The notes below the pieces were generated by a model that searched no databases, was not told where the DNA came from, and worked only from the letters and a program-made list of their open reading frames with translations. Source: Siphonodentalium dalli (Eukaryota; Mollusca; Scaphopoda; Gadilida; Siphonodentaliidae). Taken from it: DNA of 64,000 nt. Location of the stretch: positions 167,219,107-167,283,106 of the forward strand of contig CP136061.1 of assembly GCA_032622095.1 (NCBI GenBank), written 5' to 3'. The position numbers and the translations under genes were made by a program. This document shows, piece after piece, positions 47,280-59,845 of the stretch. Numbering within the stretch: position 1 is the stretch's first letter; every line of letters begins with the position of its first letter.

Positions 47280-47960
47280 CTAATTGACTGTAATAATGTC
47301 AAGTGAAGAGCTCTTTGCAATTTTACAGTCAATGGAGCGATAAAGAATGCAGAAACATTTAAGTAATACTATAGGTCAACATGGAGAGCCATATGAAGTT
47401 TGGAACCAATTGGATGAGAAGTGATGTTATAGGGTGTGACAAAGGATTTAGTCATGCAAAGAGCAAAATTCATGTTTTAATCGAAAATCTTTCAAATTTG
47501 ACAGCTCCTATCGAGAGGTGATCCTCAACATGTCTATAAATTTTCGATACATTTCTCCTATAAATGTGGGCTGCAGGGTGTCCTGATTTAAATATGAAAA
47601 TGCCAAGATGATGACCATTTAAATATGAAGATGCCATCATTATGACCGTTGTTTTCAACAAAATTCAGATACATTTCTCCTATAAGTGTGGGCTCCAGGG
47701 TGTCCTGATTTAAATATGAAGATGCCATTATTATGACCGTGGTTTTCAACAAAATTCAGAAAAAAAGATAGCTCCCATTGAGAGGTCACCCCGAAGATTC
47801 ATATGAAGTTTGGGATGAATCAGATAAAAATTGTTGGTCATGCCAAAGAATTTAGTCAAGAGAAGAGTGAAACCAAGATGGTTGCCGGCAGCTTTGTTTT
47901 TGAAAAAAAAATCATTCAAATTTTATATTTCTCATTTAACTAGGTATGACTGTGACAAAG
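47280..47960 (+). repeat. Old pearl-related element with internal tandem duplication
   Basis: Diverged pearl motifs are tttacagtcaatggagcgat, catatgaagtttgg and gacaaaggatttagtcatgc. A duplicated block (gtgtcctgatttaaatatga..gaccgt.gttttcaacaaaa) lies at about 47578 and 47697. A poly-C tract follows at about 47967. Confidence 0.5.
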
Positions 47961-48386
47961 GATACACCCCCCCCCCCCTGTTTTTAAAACACTAAGATGT
48001 TTCACATGTCAGTAAGAATTCAATTAAAATAATAAAATAACAGTTGGTGAGATAAATACGCGAGCAGCATACTACTTAAATATAAGGTACAGGTGACAAC
48101 AATATCATCGTGAATCAGTGCGAAAATTCCTTATTTGGTGTGTGAAGTAAATACCAACAGGATTAGTAAAATTTAATCACTTAAAAAAAACAATACTAAT
48201 TAGGTCTTTCTGTTTATGGCGGTTTTAACGGATGTGACTATTATCAGCAATACCCACCGCGATGGCCATCGGTATCTTTAAGTATATGCACCATTTTCAA
48301 AACAGGGTATCACATAAAATCTATCAGAATATTCAACAGGTGTCTTTTTGAGTGTTCATTAACTATTAAAATGAACCTGACTCAAA
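47961..48386. other. Spacer with C-tract
   Basis: A poly-C tract at about 47967-47979, then AT-rich sequence. Nothing is recognised. Confidence 0.35.
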
Positions 48387-48946
48387 ATGAAAGTGTAGCT
48401 CAACTTTGAAAGGGAATAATTTCATGTGTTACAGTCAATGAAGTTATTAGGAATGCGGATAATTGAAATGCCTAAGTAATACTATATTATCAACATGAAG
48501 AGATATATATAAAATAAAATCCAAGATGGTCAGTGGCAGCTATGTTTTCCAATGAATATCAAAAACATTTAATTGCTCCCATCTAGTAGATCAGTATCAA
48601 GATCAATATGAAATTTCGTGATGATAGGATGAGGGAAGTGGACTGTAGGGTGTGCCAAACGATTTAGTCATGCAAAGAGTAAAATCCAAGATGGCTGCCA
48701 GCAGCCATGGTTTTTGGCCAAATGACCCCAAAATGACTTGATCAGACGAACACTACGGCCTGTAGCCCGTGCTAATGGATTGAATTTTGAAATCCAAGAT
48801 GGCTGCTGGCAGCCATGTTTTTTTGCCAAATAACCCAAAAATTACACGTTACCATCTACATGTCAATGTTAACAGCCACGACAAATTTCATAATGATACG
48901 ACGAAAGGTATCACTAGTAGCCCGTGCCAAACGATTTAGTCATGCA
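48387..48946 (+). mobile_element. Diverged pearl-type element, copy G (3'-truncated)
   Basis: It starts aatgaaagtgtagctcaact, followed by tgttacagtcaatgaag and three core units with aaatccaagatgg motifs (48520, 48686, 48800). It stops at gatttagtcatgca near 48946 without microsatellite or hairpin. Confidence 0.6.
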
Positions 48947-49548
48947 CCCTACAGTCCACTTCTGTATCATGCTGTGATAGCAGTGTGTAATTCTGACTAT
49001 AATCTGTTATTGTATCTGTGGTTAGTCTATTCTCCAGGTAACGCCTGAGTTCAGTTATGCATAGCTGACAGTCTGTGTTTTTAGCGAGCGTCCTTTGACG
49101 GGCAATTCCCGCGCTGACTGTTATTTGCTTATCGATTGTATAATTTGGAATACATGTTTTGGAACTGACAAACAACGAACGTTGGAACTTTAATTGTTGC
49201 TGGATAAGTTGACAATACAACTGAACCTTGTACCCAGTGTGTCGCAATGCTCACGGTCTAGAATGCTCGCCAACGAGTAAGTTAACTTATATTCAAAAGT
49301 GTTTGAATCTGAATCAGTGAATGTGATGATCATGGAACAGTGTGAGTTGACACTAGATCTGAATAAAAAAAATAATAAAACAAAACAAAATAATTAGCAC
49401 CCTAATTACCAAAGCGTACTACAGGTTCAGACCACACCCTGTAATCGACTTCCGACAGTCCGGAGGATAAACTCAGTTCGGAGGAGAAAAAGTGTCAACA
49501 TTGAATTCAGCCACCTGATTATAATCGCTATTTTTATCATCAAAAGTT
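48947..49548. other. Spacer, nothing recognised
   Basis: No repeat or coding signal is identified. Confidence 0.3.
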
Positions 49549-50430
49549 CCTGCCCCGCGAAAGGATGCTTACACTGTCAATCAGGCAGGTAATATTGAAA
49601 TAAACATCAATAATTATGCATATTAGCAAATTTGGTCTATAAAACACGCCTAAGTTGACTCTACACTCTACCCAAATGTTGGCCAATAGTTTCAATTATT
49701 GGAACTAATTATTGTTTCATGCCTAAAACAATATTACCTGGGACGTTTACACTGTCAATCAGGCTTACACTGTCAATCGAAGACACAACAGTCATTCTAC
49801 TTCTAATTATTATTTAAATTTTATTTTATTTTAACCTTTATTATGATCATGACGTCGGTGTGTTTTGTCAAATTTCCAGTTTAACGAGTACCACAGGCAA
49901 TATTTTCGAGCAAATTAGCTCAACTGATTGATATTTCTGTAATATAATATTTACTAAATACATGGGGAAAAAATGCACAGATATGCAACTATGCGGGTTT
50001 TATCGAACCAGCTGCAAAATATTATGACAAAGATAGTACGGAGCAATATATTTCCAAGCTAACAGTCAGTACTGAGTATGGATAATGTATTAATATGAAA
50101 ATATCATGTCCAAGAAAAACGATGATATATCGCGTGTGTATAAAGAGTTCCCATATGTCAAATATCAAATGTCACATTCATTTGGCAATGCATTCATAAA
50201 ACGTCTATTTATCTTTGTCACTGTTGTGTAACTGCATGAAGTGAATTACAAAGTACAAACGGTTCATGGCAGTGTATACATATTCATCTATTATTCTATG
50301 TAGACTACACACAGGGATTGACGTGTCGGCAGGGGATGGGTTTGGGTCACACCCCCACCCAAACGTTGGCCATTAGTTTCAATAATTGGAACTAATTATT
50401 GTTTCATGCCTAGCACAATATTACCTGGGG
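49549..50430 (+). repeat. Dispersed direct repeats
   Basis: cttacactgtcaatcaggc occurs near 49568, 49748 and 49764. A ~70-bp block (cccaaatgttggcca..attattgtttcatgccta..caatattacctggg) occurs at about 49674 and 50356. They are probably parts of one old element family. Confidence 0.5.
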
Positions 50431-51800
50431 ATATTAAACCAAAGTTGTGTTGAAATTGGCATGATAGTTTGATATCACAGCCAGTATATCAATAGTGCAA
50501 TTTGTTGTTTTACCAAAAGTCCAATATTTTCCTACTTTCGCCAACTTTCGGTTATCAGTTGGGAAACTTCCAACCTTATAGGATATCAGTTTGGAAATTT
50601 CCAACAGTTGGAAAGCTGGAGGTACCAGTTAGACATTTCCAACCCAAGTCTGATGGTGTGCAAATGGAATTTCACCGACTTGGATATTGGGCATGGTTGT
50701 GCAGTTGCATCTGCAATGTGGACCAATTAACCTACTCGTCTCATTTGTTCATTAATGCTCTCCGGTATGCATAAATGATATTAAATCACCACTATTTTGA
50801 CTTTTGTTGGGATTACCTATTTGGTGACCTTTCCTCTGGTGGCAGGTTCCTCGAGAAGGCTACTTTACACCCTCATATAATTCCTTGTTATACTCTTGGT
50901 AACAGGAGTGACACATAAATTGGTAACAGGAGCAATGAGATCTATATTTTCAAGTTTGAATGAAGAAAGTCCATATTCCAGTTATAGTCGTTTTGCTAAG
51001 GTTTCATGGACTCAAATAGGATTGAATATGTGAGATTTATCTGATCTATTGAGGAAAAATATATAGTCTATACTATTCAATGTAGAAAAATAACATTCAG
51101 AAATTCATGACATGGACTCATGTCGGCTCTGTAAAAATCGAACAGCTCAGACTTTGGTTCAGTTTTTTTTGTCTGAATATCATCTTAATTATCATGGTAC
51201 CTAGAAAACATTATTATGTGGTTTTCTCCTATTGCACAAACTTCTGTAATTATAGGACCAATGGTTGTAACACCAAATTGTACACTTTTGAAATATTCAC
51301 CCATTATAGAAGAAAAGTGTCAATTTCAAAGGCTGCAGTACTTTAATTAGTGCCTGTGAAGGGTAAATCCTGCATTCAAGACCAGTGTCCAACTAAAGAT
51401 AAAGGATACATTCAATTGTTTCAGTGTGACCATATTAGCTTTGGCATGGAATGGTATACTATTAGAAATGAGAAATGGAATTATTACACATGCACCAGAC
51501 ACCATTCATCACTGCGGTTTAAAATTTCAATATGTTTTAAGTCTAAATTTTAAGTGAATCACGATAGACATATCGTATGAGCAAAAATTACAATAGCTAT
51601 TGTATCATAGCAGGGGTGTTACCACTACAGCCCATATATTCTAGATACATTCTACATACACCATAACAGGTACATAGGATTTTCATATCCCTCTCTCGCT
51701 TAAATAACTGCATATGATGTTCAGGAGTCAGAAGGGTAGGGGGTGATGCATATTTGGGGAGGAGAGTTAACAAAATACACCTACATATATAAGGAGCGAT
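50431..51800. other. Stretch with local cagttgg/ttccaac repeats, otherwise empty
   Basis: At 50530-50650 short phrases of the type cagttgg..aaacttccaac recur four to five times. The rest shows nothing that I can support. Confidence 0.35.
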
Positions 51801-52060
51801 AATTTAAGATTTTATTTGCACTCAAGTGCAATTCATTTATTTGTGCTTAAGCGCAAACCATCTAAGTTGCAATTCATCCATTTGCACTTAAACGTACATG
51901 CAAATCAGATTGACTTGAAATTCAAAACAGAATGAAGTGGCCTCTGAGAACGGAATTACCAGTAGGTGGACCAGTCTTCCATGAAAAGTTTAAGCGCAAA
52001 TAAAAAATCTATGCAGAGCATAATTGAATTGCACTTAAGAGCAAATAACGGATAAATGTG
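51801..52060. repeat. MITE-like inverted repeats (ttgcacttaa)
   Basis: tttatttgcactcaagtgca and tgtgcttaagcgcaaa on the left are complementary to tttaagcgcaaat and gaattgcacttaagagcaaa on the right. It is probably a short foldback element. Target sites are not defined. Confidence 0.5.
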
Positions 52061-52289
52061 AAAATGGCCTCCCATACATGTGCCTGTGATCAAAATGTTT
52101 TGGTTGTGGCCTTTGTATGAACAACCGATGGGTTTAATCAGAACACGTGGCCTTTGTTAACATTATTTGATATTTATTGTTTATACATGTATAATAAAGA
52201 ATGCTTTAATGTCCCCAATTTGCCTCAAACTTTTATGTAAAATGAAGAAGCATTTTTTTTAATTAATACATGTGCAGATGAATTTATCC

Positions 52290-53364
52290 ATTATGGCATT
52301 AAGCTCCCTAACTTCTGGAATCTCAGAAAAAACATACCGGCATTAAAAAATGGGGATTCGATTACAACCAACAATGAATAAAAAGCTGAGATTTTTAATA
52401 AATACTTTTGTTCAATTTCTGCCCTCCCGAACTAAGACAGAGTAGAATTACCGCCCTTTGACTACAAGACTCAATCTAGTTTTTGGATACATTCGTTATC
52501 ACACGCCAAGAAATATATAAATCACTAAAAAGTGTTCAATCGACAAAAGCTAGTGGCCCTGACGGAATTAGTCCAAGAATATTAAAACTTTGTGCATCGT
52601 CGCTAGCTGGTCCACTAGAATTTGCTTTCAAGAAATATCTCAAAAAATCTTTCTTCCCACCTGAATGGAAAGTGGCAAATGTATGTCCCATAAACAAAAA
52701 AGACGACCCCACCGACCCAAGTAAATTTTATCGCCCAGTTTCTCTTCTCTGTTGCCTGTCCAAAATTTTCTAAAAGTGTATATACCTTCACATTAATGAA
52801 TATTTAAGAGATAATATGCTTCTAACAAACCTTCCATCGGGATTCACTCCTCAAGATAGCACAGTATTTCAGTTAACAGACGTTTACCATTATATAATAA
52901 CTTCTCTTGATAATGGCAACGAAATTAGATGCCTTTTCTGTGATATCAGTAAAGGCATTCGATAAGGTGTGGCATCGAGGCTTACTATTTAAGTTGAAAA
53001 GAATGGGAATTGTCGGCCCAACATATGACCTTAGTATTACAAAATTATTTGGACAATCGGCACCAGCGAGTAATCGTTTCAAACTTGAACTCCTGTTGGA
53101 GATGTGTCTCAGCTAGTGTGCCCCAGGGATCCATACTCGGCTCTCATCTTTTTAAAATCTACATTAATGATATTGTAGACAATGTACCGGGTAAGGCTTT
53201 TTGCCGATGATTCTAGTACCTCTTTATTTCTATCAATTGAACACCCAGTTATTGCCATAGAGGTAATCAACTACGATATTAGTCTGATTTTCGAATGGTC
53301 TCAAAAATGGCTAGTGAAATTTAATCCCATGAAAACAGAATCACTTTTAGTATTGCTACACTGA
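52290..53364 (+). pseudogene. Decayed CR1/jockey-like LINE reverse transcriptase
   Basis: Motifs are spread over several frames: KASGPDGISPRILKL, PPEWKVANVCPI, YRPVSLL, VKAFDKVWHRGLLFKLKRM (motif A region), VPQGSILGSHLF (motif B), LFADDSS (motif C) and WLVKFNPMKTESLLV. At least four frameshifts or stops occur. No endonuclease is seen. It is older than the LINE at 23970. Confidence 0.8.
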
Positions 53365-54045
53365 GACGGTAGGAAATATATGCTGCACGGTTTTCTACTG
53401 GGGACTTTATATCATTTGCAACATTTGTAACACTTGTAACACCCGTCTACGAGCGGTCTCTCTGGTATCTCAGAAATAGTTTAACATTTGTAATGCTTTG
53501 TAACATGTCGCTACGAGCGGTCTCTCTGGCATATCTCACTCTCACTGAGTCTCATAAATCAATACTCATGCGACCGGAACGTCATGACGTCGCAGTCGGT
53601 TTCCTATTCTGGACTATAGTAAATTCCACCTTGAATTTATTTTTTATATCTCAATAAATATTCAATGACACGAAAAATGATTTAGTGATTCAAAAAATTC
53701 ATAATACAGCTGTTTTAGCTGTAAAAAAAATATCTAAATTAGGTTTGACTCAACGGAGTTCTAGCCAATTGAAAACAGGATAGTCTCCATTTTCTGCAAT
53801 TATGCAATTTATGGGCACCGAAATCTTGATTCTCGCAACCTCTCGATTCGTGTTAGGTCATATAACCTTATATGGCTCATAAGTGACATAAAAAGTAGAA
53901 ATGTGGGTAGAAACTTTGATGATGTATTCCTGTTGTATTAATAACTTCAATTGTGCAAAGGAATTCCCCCTAATTTACATAATTTGTGCAAGCGATCACC
54001 CGATGTTAGCACATGCTTTACAAGTTTTGTTATGAAAATTACACT
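53365..54045. repeat. Short duplicated segment and spacer
   Basis: gtctacgagcggtctctctgg.atct near 53445 recurs as gctacgagcggtctctctgg near 53511, with related gtaacatttgtaa sequence upstream. The remainder is not recognised. Confidence 0.4.
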
Positions 54046-54049
54046 TTAA

Positions 54050-54908
54050 CACGTTGAGTGCCGGCTACGAGTTATCTCGTACTACACTATATTCCAGGGT
54101 GCCACTACGAGTTATCTCGTACTTTATATGGGGTCTAGATAGTCTGCTGTAGAAATATATGAAATTGAGTTCCCCACGTAATAATGATTTCAACCATCTT
54201 CGGAAGCTCAAATATATATGTGATGTGAGTGGTGCCACTGCATCTGTGTAACAAAGGAACCTAATTTGGGCCGAAAGTATGGTTATACTGACACATTGGC
54301 CCCTACCTCCATTGTGCCGTCTGAATTGGCATTTTATGATAACATCCACAAAAGCCCCTAACATTCTGCACTCCAGAATAACGAGTTAGTTCGTATATTT
54401 GAATAGTATAAACATCAATTTTGAAGTAGCACAATCACACATGTAAGATTGTAAATGTCAAAATTTAGGTACGAGATAACTCGTAGTCGGCACCCAGTGC
54501 CACCCATCTAAACATGGAATGTGGGATACGATATTTCCTGGCTGTGACAACGAGTTATGTTGTAGCCAGAACTAGTGCAGGGTATTCCAAAAGGTCAAAT
54601 GAGCACATGTTTGTTATTTACAATATCGAACATGATCATCTGATGAAGTACTCATGAGAAAAACGTGGTAAAGTGTGGATACGAGATAACTCGTAGTCGG
54701 CACCCAGCCAAAATACCATGAGATGTGCTCTGTGCCGACTACCAGTTATCTCGTAGTTCGTTTATGCCATGTTTTTATGTGATCCAAGCTGATACATGCC
54801 CAGTTTTGGGGTATGGGGGTGGTTATATGGTGCTATCTACTTAATTAATACATAATATAAAGTTGGCACACTGGAATGTTACACTATAGGGTTCCGGCAC
54901 TCAACGTG
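54050..54908. mobile_element. TTAA-flanked MITE with clustered TACGAG palindromes
   Basis: It is 859 bp, flanked by TTAA (54046-54049 and 54909-54912), with terminal inverted repeats CACGTTGAGTGCCGG. Seven copies of a 16-bp near-palindrome TACGAGTTATCTCGTA, in both orientations and with variants, lie near 54066, 54106, 54379, 54470, 54549, 54680 and 54740. Two are followed by gtcggcaccc. There is no transposase. Confidence 0.75.
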
Positions 54909-54912
54909 TTAA

Positions 54913-55747
54913 TCAAATTAATGAGCTGTAAAACAATTCTATGCAACCATACACATTTATTTTTGCACTTAAAATGAAGCTTGTGTGATCTTCTTTCTGG
55001 TGATATGGGCAAAGTCTCAGCCCAACTCAACCCAATTTGAGTTATTTACATTTTCAAAGAAAAGAATTCAGCAGAGACCACTGTGTAGGAACGGAAGTGA
55101 ACGATGTATCGCGGTAATCGAACATAAATAAAAGTCGCTCGCCTCAGCTTGACTACGGTACGTATATTTTCGTCTTTCCCTCCAATTTTGTCAAAATCCC
55201 AGCCCGGATGCCAACCTGCCTCGATGAGGGGTATGTTTCGCTACATTTTTGTACTAATTTCATTTCAGTACCGTGTCTAGTTCTCTCGTAAATCAAGGTC
55301 AAACCTCATATTTTCGTGCTAAAAACACGTCACGTTTGCGATCAAAAGCACATTTTTTTTTCAAACTATACCACGTCTTATTTTATAACAAAGACATGTT
55401 TTGGATGCCTTAATATCCCATTGAAAGCCACGCTTAGCGTTTGTCCGCCGTTTCATGTGTTTTCCCGAAATACGAGCCCGATTTCAAAGCGTGGTGCTCC
55501 AACAGAATTGAACACATTGAACGCACGGTATTTTTTTTATTATTTGTATTGAACGCACGGTAAACATTCGATTACACCGTGTAAAATGCCTTACACTTAA
55601 ACATTTTTGTATATTGGAGTGAAAACTGAGTTGCTAGTATTAAAATAGATTATAGACCACCAATAAAAAACACATATGGACATAATTGAACTCATATTAC
55701 GGTCGTAATCTACAATCATTGTTTCAACATATAAAACTTTTAATTTA
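54913..55747. other. Spacer, nothing recognised
   Basis: Sequence of mixed composition with no domain-bearing frame. A short direct repeat (ttgaacgcacggta) lies at about 55516 and 55550. Confidence 0.35.
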
Positions 55748-55748
55748 T

Positions 55749-56031
55749 CCCTCAAGCTGGTGCCAAAAATATGCTATAATAGGGTTTTATATGGAGCGGC
55801 AAATTGTGTTTTGAACCGAAATACATATAATGTCCATGCATTAACATGGATGTGGTTGTACCCCCCCCCCCCCCCCCCCCCCAATTGATAAAATAATTTA
55901 GCCCTCAAGCTGGTACCAAAATATGCTATATTAGGGTTTTATGTGGAATGGCATGGGGTTCTGAACCGAAATAAATATAATGTCCATGATTGAACATGGA
56001 TGTGGTTGTACCCCCCCCCCCCCCCCCCCCC
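55749..56031 (+). repeat. 153-bp tandem duplication ending in C-tracts
   Basis: ccctcaagctggt.cca..atatgctat..tagggtttta and gaaccgaaat.atataatgtc occur in two copies from 55749 and 55902. Each ends gatgtggttgta followed by a poly-C tract (55861-55882 and 56011-56031). Confidence 0.8.
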
Positions 56032-56132
56032 AATTGATCAATTGATCAAATACTACTAATAGTTGGAAAATTTAACCCTCCAATTTAACAGCGTGCAGTT
56101 GGAAATTTCAGACTTTAACCAGGTAGAATCTT

Positions 56133-57692
56133 GATCTTTCTGGCTTGATTTTAGTCTAAATTTGCATTTTTTAATTAGCCTAGTTGAAAAATTCCAACTC
56201 AATGGTGAAACGGTAGTCGGGTATTTTAAAACTATAGATTAACTATATTTTATAATGTGTTAGAATTTGTCCAAAATTCGACACAATGTATCTTGTTTTC
56301 GTGGAAATGCGTCACATGATATGATGTTCTCGAAATAACACAATATAACACAGTATAAACTATATACTAGTATAGTTTTATGAAAGTAAAATATTACCTT
56401 CGACCAAAGATGGTGGGGTTCCAAGGTTACACTCGAGATAGCGAAACCGTCTATGTGCACAAGCTGGTGGGTATACAATAATATCGACACATAATACGGG
56501 TCATCCTAAGTCCCACATATGGGCGTATATTTAAAGAGCATTTTATGATTATAACAGTATCATATATACTGCCTGGACTATTTTATGGAACAATATTTTG
56601 AATCTTCCGCTGACATAAATTAACTATGACACAAATAATTCCCTTACCTCAGCTATATACCTAATTAATTTTAGAAGTTAAACTGACGCTCAATAATATC
56701 TCCGTTGTCCAATTCTAATGGCTACATATATACAATCCATGAACACGGCAATCCTTAATTTAGCAATTATTTACTCTATATATTCCAGACATGGATCCGG
56801 CTGATATGGAGATGTACGAGTGTACGACGTGCCATCAAATTGGCATCACATTTTGTGGATCAATCGATCACGCCAAAAGATGCCACCCAAGAGAAGAATT
56901 GGCGATCAAGATAAGCCGGAAAAATCCGGACTCAACGATAACATCGGTAGTTCGGCAGTATGGCGTAATACCGGAAACTATTGAAAGAAAGGGCAAGGAG
57001 ATAGTGCCAAATGAACATGCGAATTCCGTGAGGATTACGAACCGGTCGCAAAGCGATCAATCAGTAGTTCAGGAAAGTGCAGAATCCCCATTTCAGCCAT
57101 GTAAAAGACTGCGGTTCCAGGAAGGGCTACATAAAAGGGCACTTTACATGTATGTTATGGGCTACAGCCAATGTAATACACACGCGTCAGTTTAATCAGC
57201 CCTCTTAATTCAGATTGTTTGGCTTCGGCAATCCGCTACGGCAACAGTATGCCATGCCCCAGTTTGCTTCAGCAAATTGCTTCGGCAATGCTGATTGCCG
57301 TAGCCAATTATGAAGGCTGGTTTAATATACACACGCGTCAGTTTAATATAAACAACTCCCTGCAAATTCCTTCAATTGTACATGGATTTCATGCAGAATG
57401 GCGACAAAAAGGCAATCCGTGGTACCTCTCGCTCCCCTATAGACAGGGGTCACATCATGTTCCCTCTGCATACTCGCACCCGGTGTCGCTGGTCCTGTTT
57501 GATGGTATGACCCTCCTCATGAAATATAGGGAATATCTTATTTTGGTGTATGTATTTGTGCTTTTTGGGCTCCATTTGCTCGACTATACTCAGCCCCAAA
57601 ATAACCGACTACCGTTTCAACATTGAGTTGGAATTTTCCAACCAGGCTAAATGAAAAATGCAAATTTAGAATAAAATCAAGCCAGAAAGATC
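56133..57692. mobile_element. 1.56-kb element with 88-bp terminal inverted repeats
   Basis: The left arm 56133-56220 starts GATCTTTCTGGCTTGATTTT. The right arm 57605-57692 is its complement, with a few mismatches. The right end abuts the C-terminus of the minus-strand LINE at 57693. No target duplication is evident. A small zinc-finger frame lies inside. Confidence 0.65.
56791..57195 (+). CDS. Small zinc-finger protein frame inside the inverted-repeat element
   Basis: The 134-codon frame has an N-terminal finger: YECTTCHQ, then DHAKRCHP (Cys11, Cys14, His27, His32). Next comes a basic, polar region with NPDSTITSVVRQYG and KGKEIVPNEHANS. The finger spacing (H-x4-H) resembles that in the block at 62233-63117. 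Either it is an element-encoded protein or a fragment of the same composite gene family carried here. It could also be a non-functional remnant. Confidence 0.4.
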   Translation: MDPADMEMYECTTCHQIGITFCGSIDHAKRCHPREELAIKISRKNPDSTITSVVRQYGVIPETIERKGKEIVPNEHANSVRITNRSQSDQSVVQESAESPFQPCKRLRFQEGLHKRALYMYVMGYSQCNTHASV

Positions 57693-58814
57693 AGACACTG
57701 CAATCAGCAATAAAATGTTGTCGGTCTTCATCAGCTTCCTCACACAGCTTACAAGTACTCTTAACTTTATGCTGGTTAAAGACTGCATGGTTTGATTGTA
57801 GAGTGTATGTCCCTGTTAATAATTTAGCCTTGATCTCAGCTCTCGAAGCATCATATAGATAATTTGTCCTTACATAGCGATAAACTTGATGAACACAATT
57901 TACTTTCACAGCATCAGGATTCAGGTACTTCAGTGTTGATTTCTGCCTAATTTCCTCTTTCCATTTCTTCTGAATTTCAAGACTGACAGCTTCACTCAAC
58001 AAACTCTTCCACACTGCAGGCGTTCGATTTGAATTCAGCAGCGAATATGCATTTGGTAGATCATAGTGCTCAAGAAGTTGACGTATATAAGAGAACCAAC
58101 TCTTCGATTGGGGATTCTTCACTGCTAGTTGAAGGACAGCAATGTCATATTCCACCATACTTTTAGCCGATATAATTCTGAAGAACATGTTCAGGGAGTT
58201 CCTGTGTATCACGGTTTCAACTGGAGGTACTCCTAGTAGTTTATTAACGGCCCTCCAGAAATGATTAACAGCCCTCGGGCCATTACAGGCCCTCGACTTC
58301 GTCTCGCGGTGACTGCAACTGTAGCGGTTCTTGTTGGAAGATGTTGGATTTGCCTGAGTGTTACCGTCTGATGGTTTTCTAATTTCTTCATCTCAGTCTT
58401 ATTAAGCTGCAGCACCTCAAGTCCAAATGTCAACCTACCGGTAGGGATGACATACATCGTCCACAGTTTGCATTAACTAGCTGGGTCACTCCAGTCTTCC
58501 CAAGCATGCCAGCTCCCATCAGAGAATACGTCGTTCTGCAAGAAAGTTTTACCTTTCCCTCAACATCCGCAGAGTTATTTATAAATCTCATTATCCCAAG
58601 ATGTTCTGTAGAGATTGGCTGTTTTATTTTCTCTCCGTACATTTCCACATGCTCGCTCCCCCTTCCATTATATACTAAGGTGTTGCCCTTCAAAGGATTT
58701 ATCTTATATCTTTCTTGCTTAGCATACCATACCACCAAGTTCACCATCTCTTGCATCTCCTGGGTATCATGGGTCAGGAGGGCGATATCATCTGCACATG
58801 TAATATGAGGGATA
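57693..58814 (-). pseudogene. Decayed LINE, RT 3' half and C-terminal domain
   Basis: On the minus strand are RT motif C (CADDIALLTHD), the thumb region (YKINPLKGNTLVYNG, TEHLGIMRFINN), LTFGLEVLQLNKTEMKKLEN, then RNSLNMFFRIISAKSM and a zinc knuckle CKLCEEADEDRQHFIADC. The coding continues on the other side of the MITE at 59846. A ~65-bp extra sequence at about 58240-58306 interrupts it between VAVT and LLGVPPVE. I think the clade is I/Nimb-like but cannot confirm it. Confidence 0.75.
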
Positions 58815-59845
58815 CTCTCGGGCTCCAAATAAATGTGCATGCACGTTTATTATTTCAGGAGGAAGATTCCCCCTGTACGCTGCTTATTTGGGTCTGCACT
58901 TTTATTTATTTTTCAGTAAAATAATTTGTACCAAAAGTGAACCGTCAAATTCATCAACAAAGTGAAAGTTATACCACCGTAAAACATGTTTTCACTTCAA
59001 ATTTAGGTAAACAGTTTGACAGTTATTATAGTCAATACGTCACTCACTTGAGAGGAATTCCCAAAAATGAAAATAGCAGGGTGAGCCAGGTGTTTACCTC
59101 CCCACATTCATTTGAAAGTGGTTGCATCTGACTAGTAAACCGAGTATCCATTACTTTCGCGCACGTGATTGTTAGGATTATCTCATTATCAGGGGGACGC
59201 ACCATGTTCTTCCAGAATACACATTTCCCCTCCCTGCATGCCTTTAAAAGTGGACCCATCGGTTTCCGATTAAGCGTGTATCCATGATGTTTGAGCACGT
59301 TTTCATCAGGATTATCTCATTATTAGGGGGGGCGCACCACGTGCTTACCGGAATTTTTTTACTGTGGCAGTGTGGGGCTCCATTTAGGCACCAGATATTT
59401 TCGTTTTAATGATCTCAATAAAACACTCAATACTGCCATAATCCAACAATTTTATGAGAGGTTTATAAAATATTTGGATCATTGAAAGTGTATAGTTGGG
59501 AAGCTTAGTCTATAATTAAAAATGGATGTAGAATAAAACATCGGGGCCTCTTTACGCACTGTCTTTAGGGAATTTCTGTAAAAATTGTTGTTTCCCCCGT
59601 GAGAATTTAAACATGGCGGACACTTTTTGTCAAAAAATAAATAAAATATAATCTTGCGGAGAAGAAAAAGCTTGCCGAGTTATGTATAAAATATAAAAAT
59701 TTCACGTCCTCACTGTTAACTTTATAAACATTTGCTGGAAATTTCCCCCTGCACTATTATTTGGGTCTGCACGTTTATTAATTTTCAATGAAAGTCCCCC
59801 CCTGCACAATTATTTGGGTCTGCACGTTTATTTGGAGCCCGAGAG
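58815..59845. mobile_element. TA-flanked MITE inserted in the LINE
   Basis: It is 1031 bp, with ends CTCTCGGGCTCCAAATAAA and complement, flanked by TA on each side (58813-58814 and 59846-59847). This fits Tc1/mariner-type targeting. Phrases of the type ctgcac..ttatttgggtctgcacgttta recur near both ends. Confidence 0.7.
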
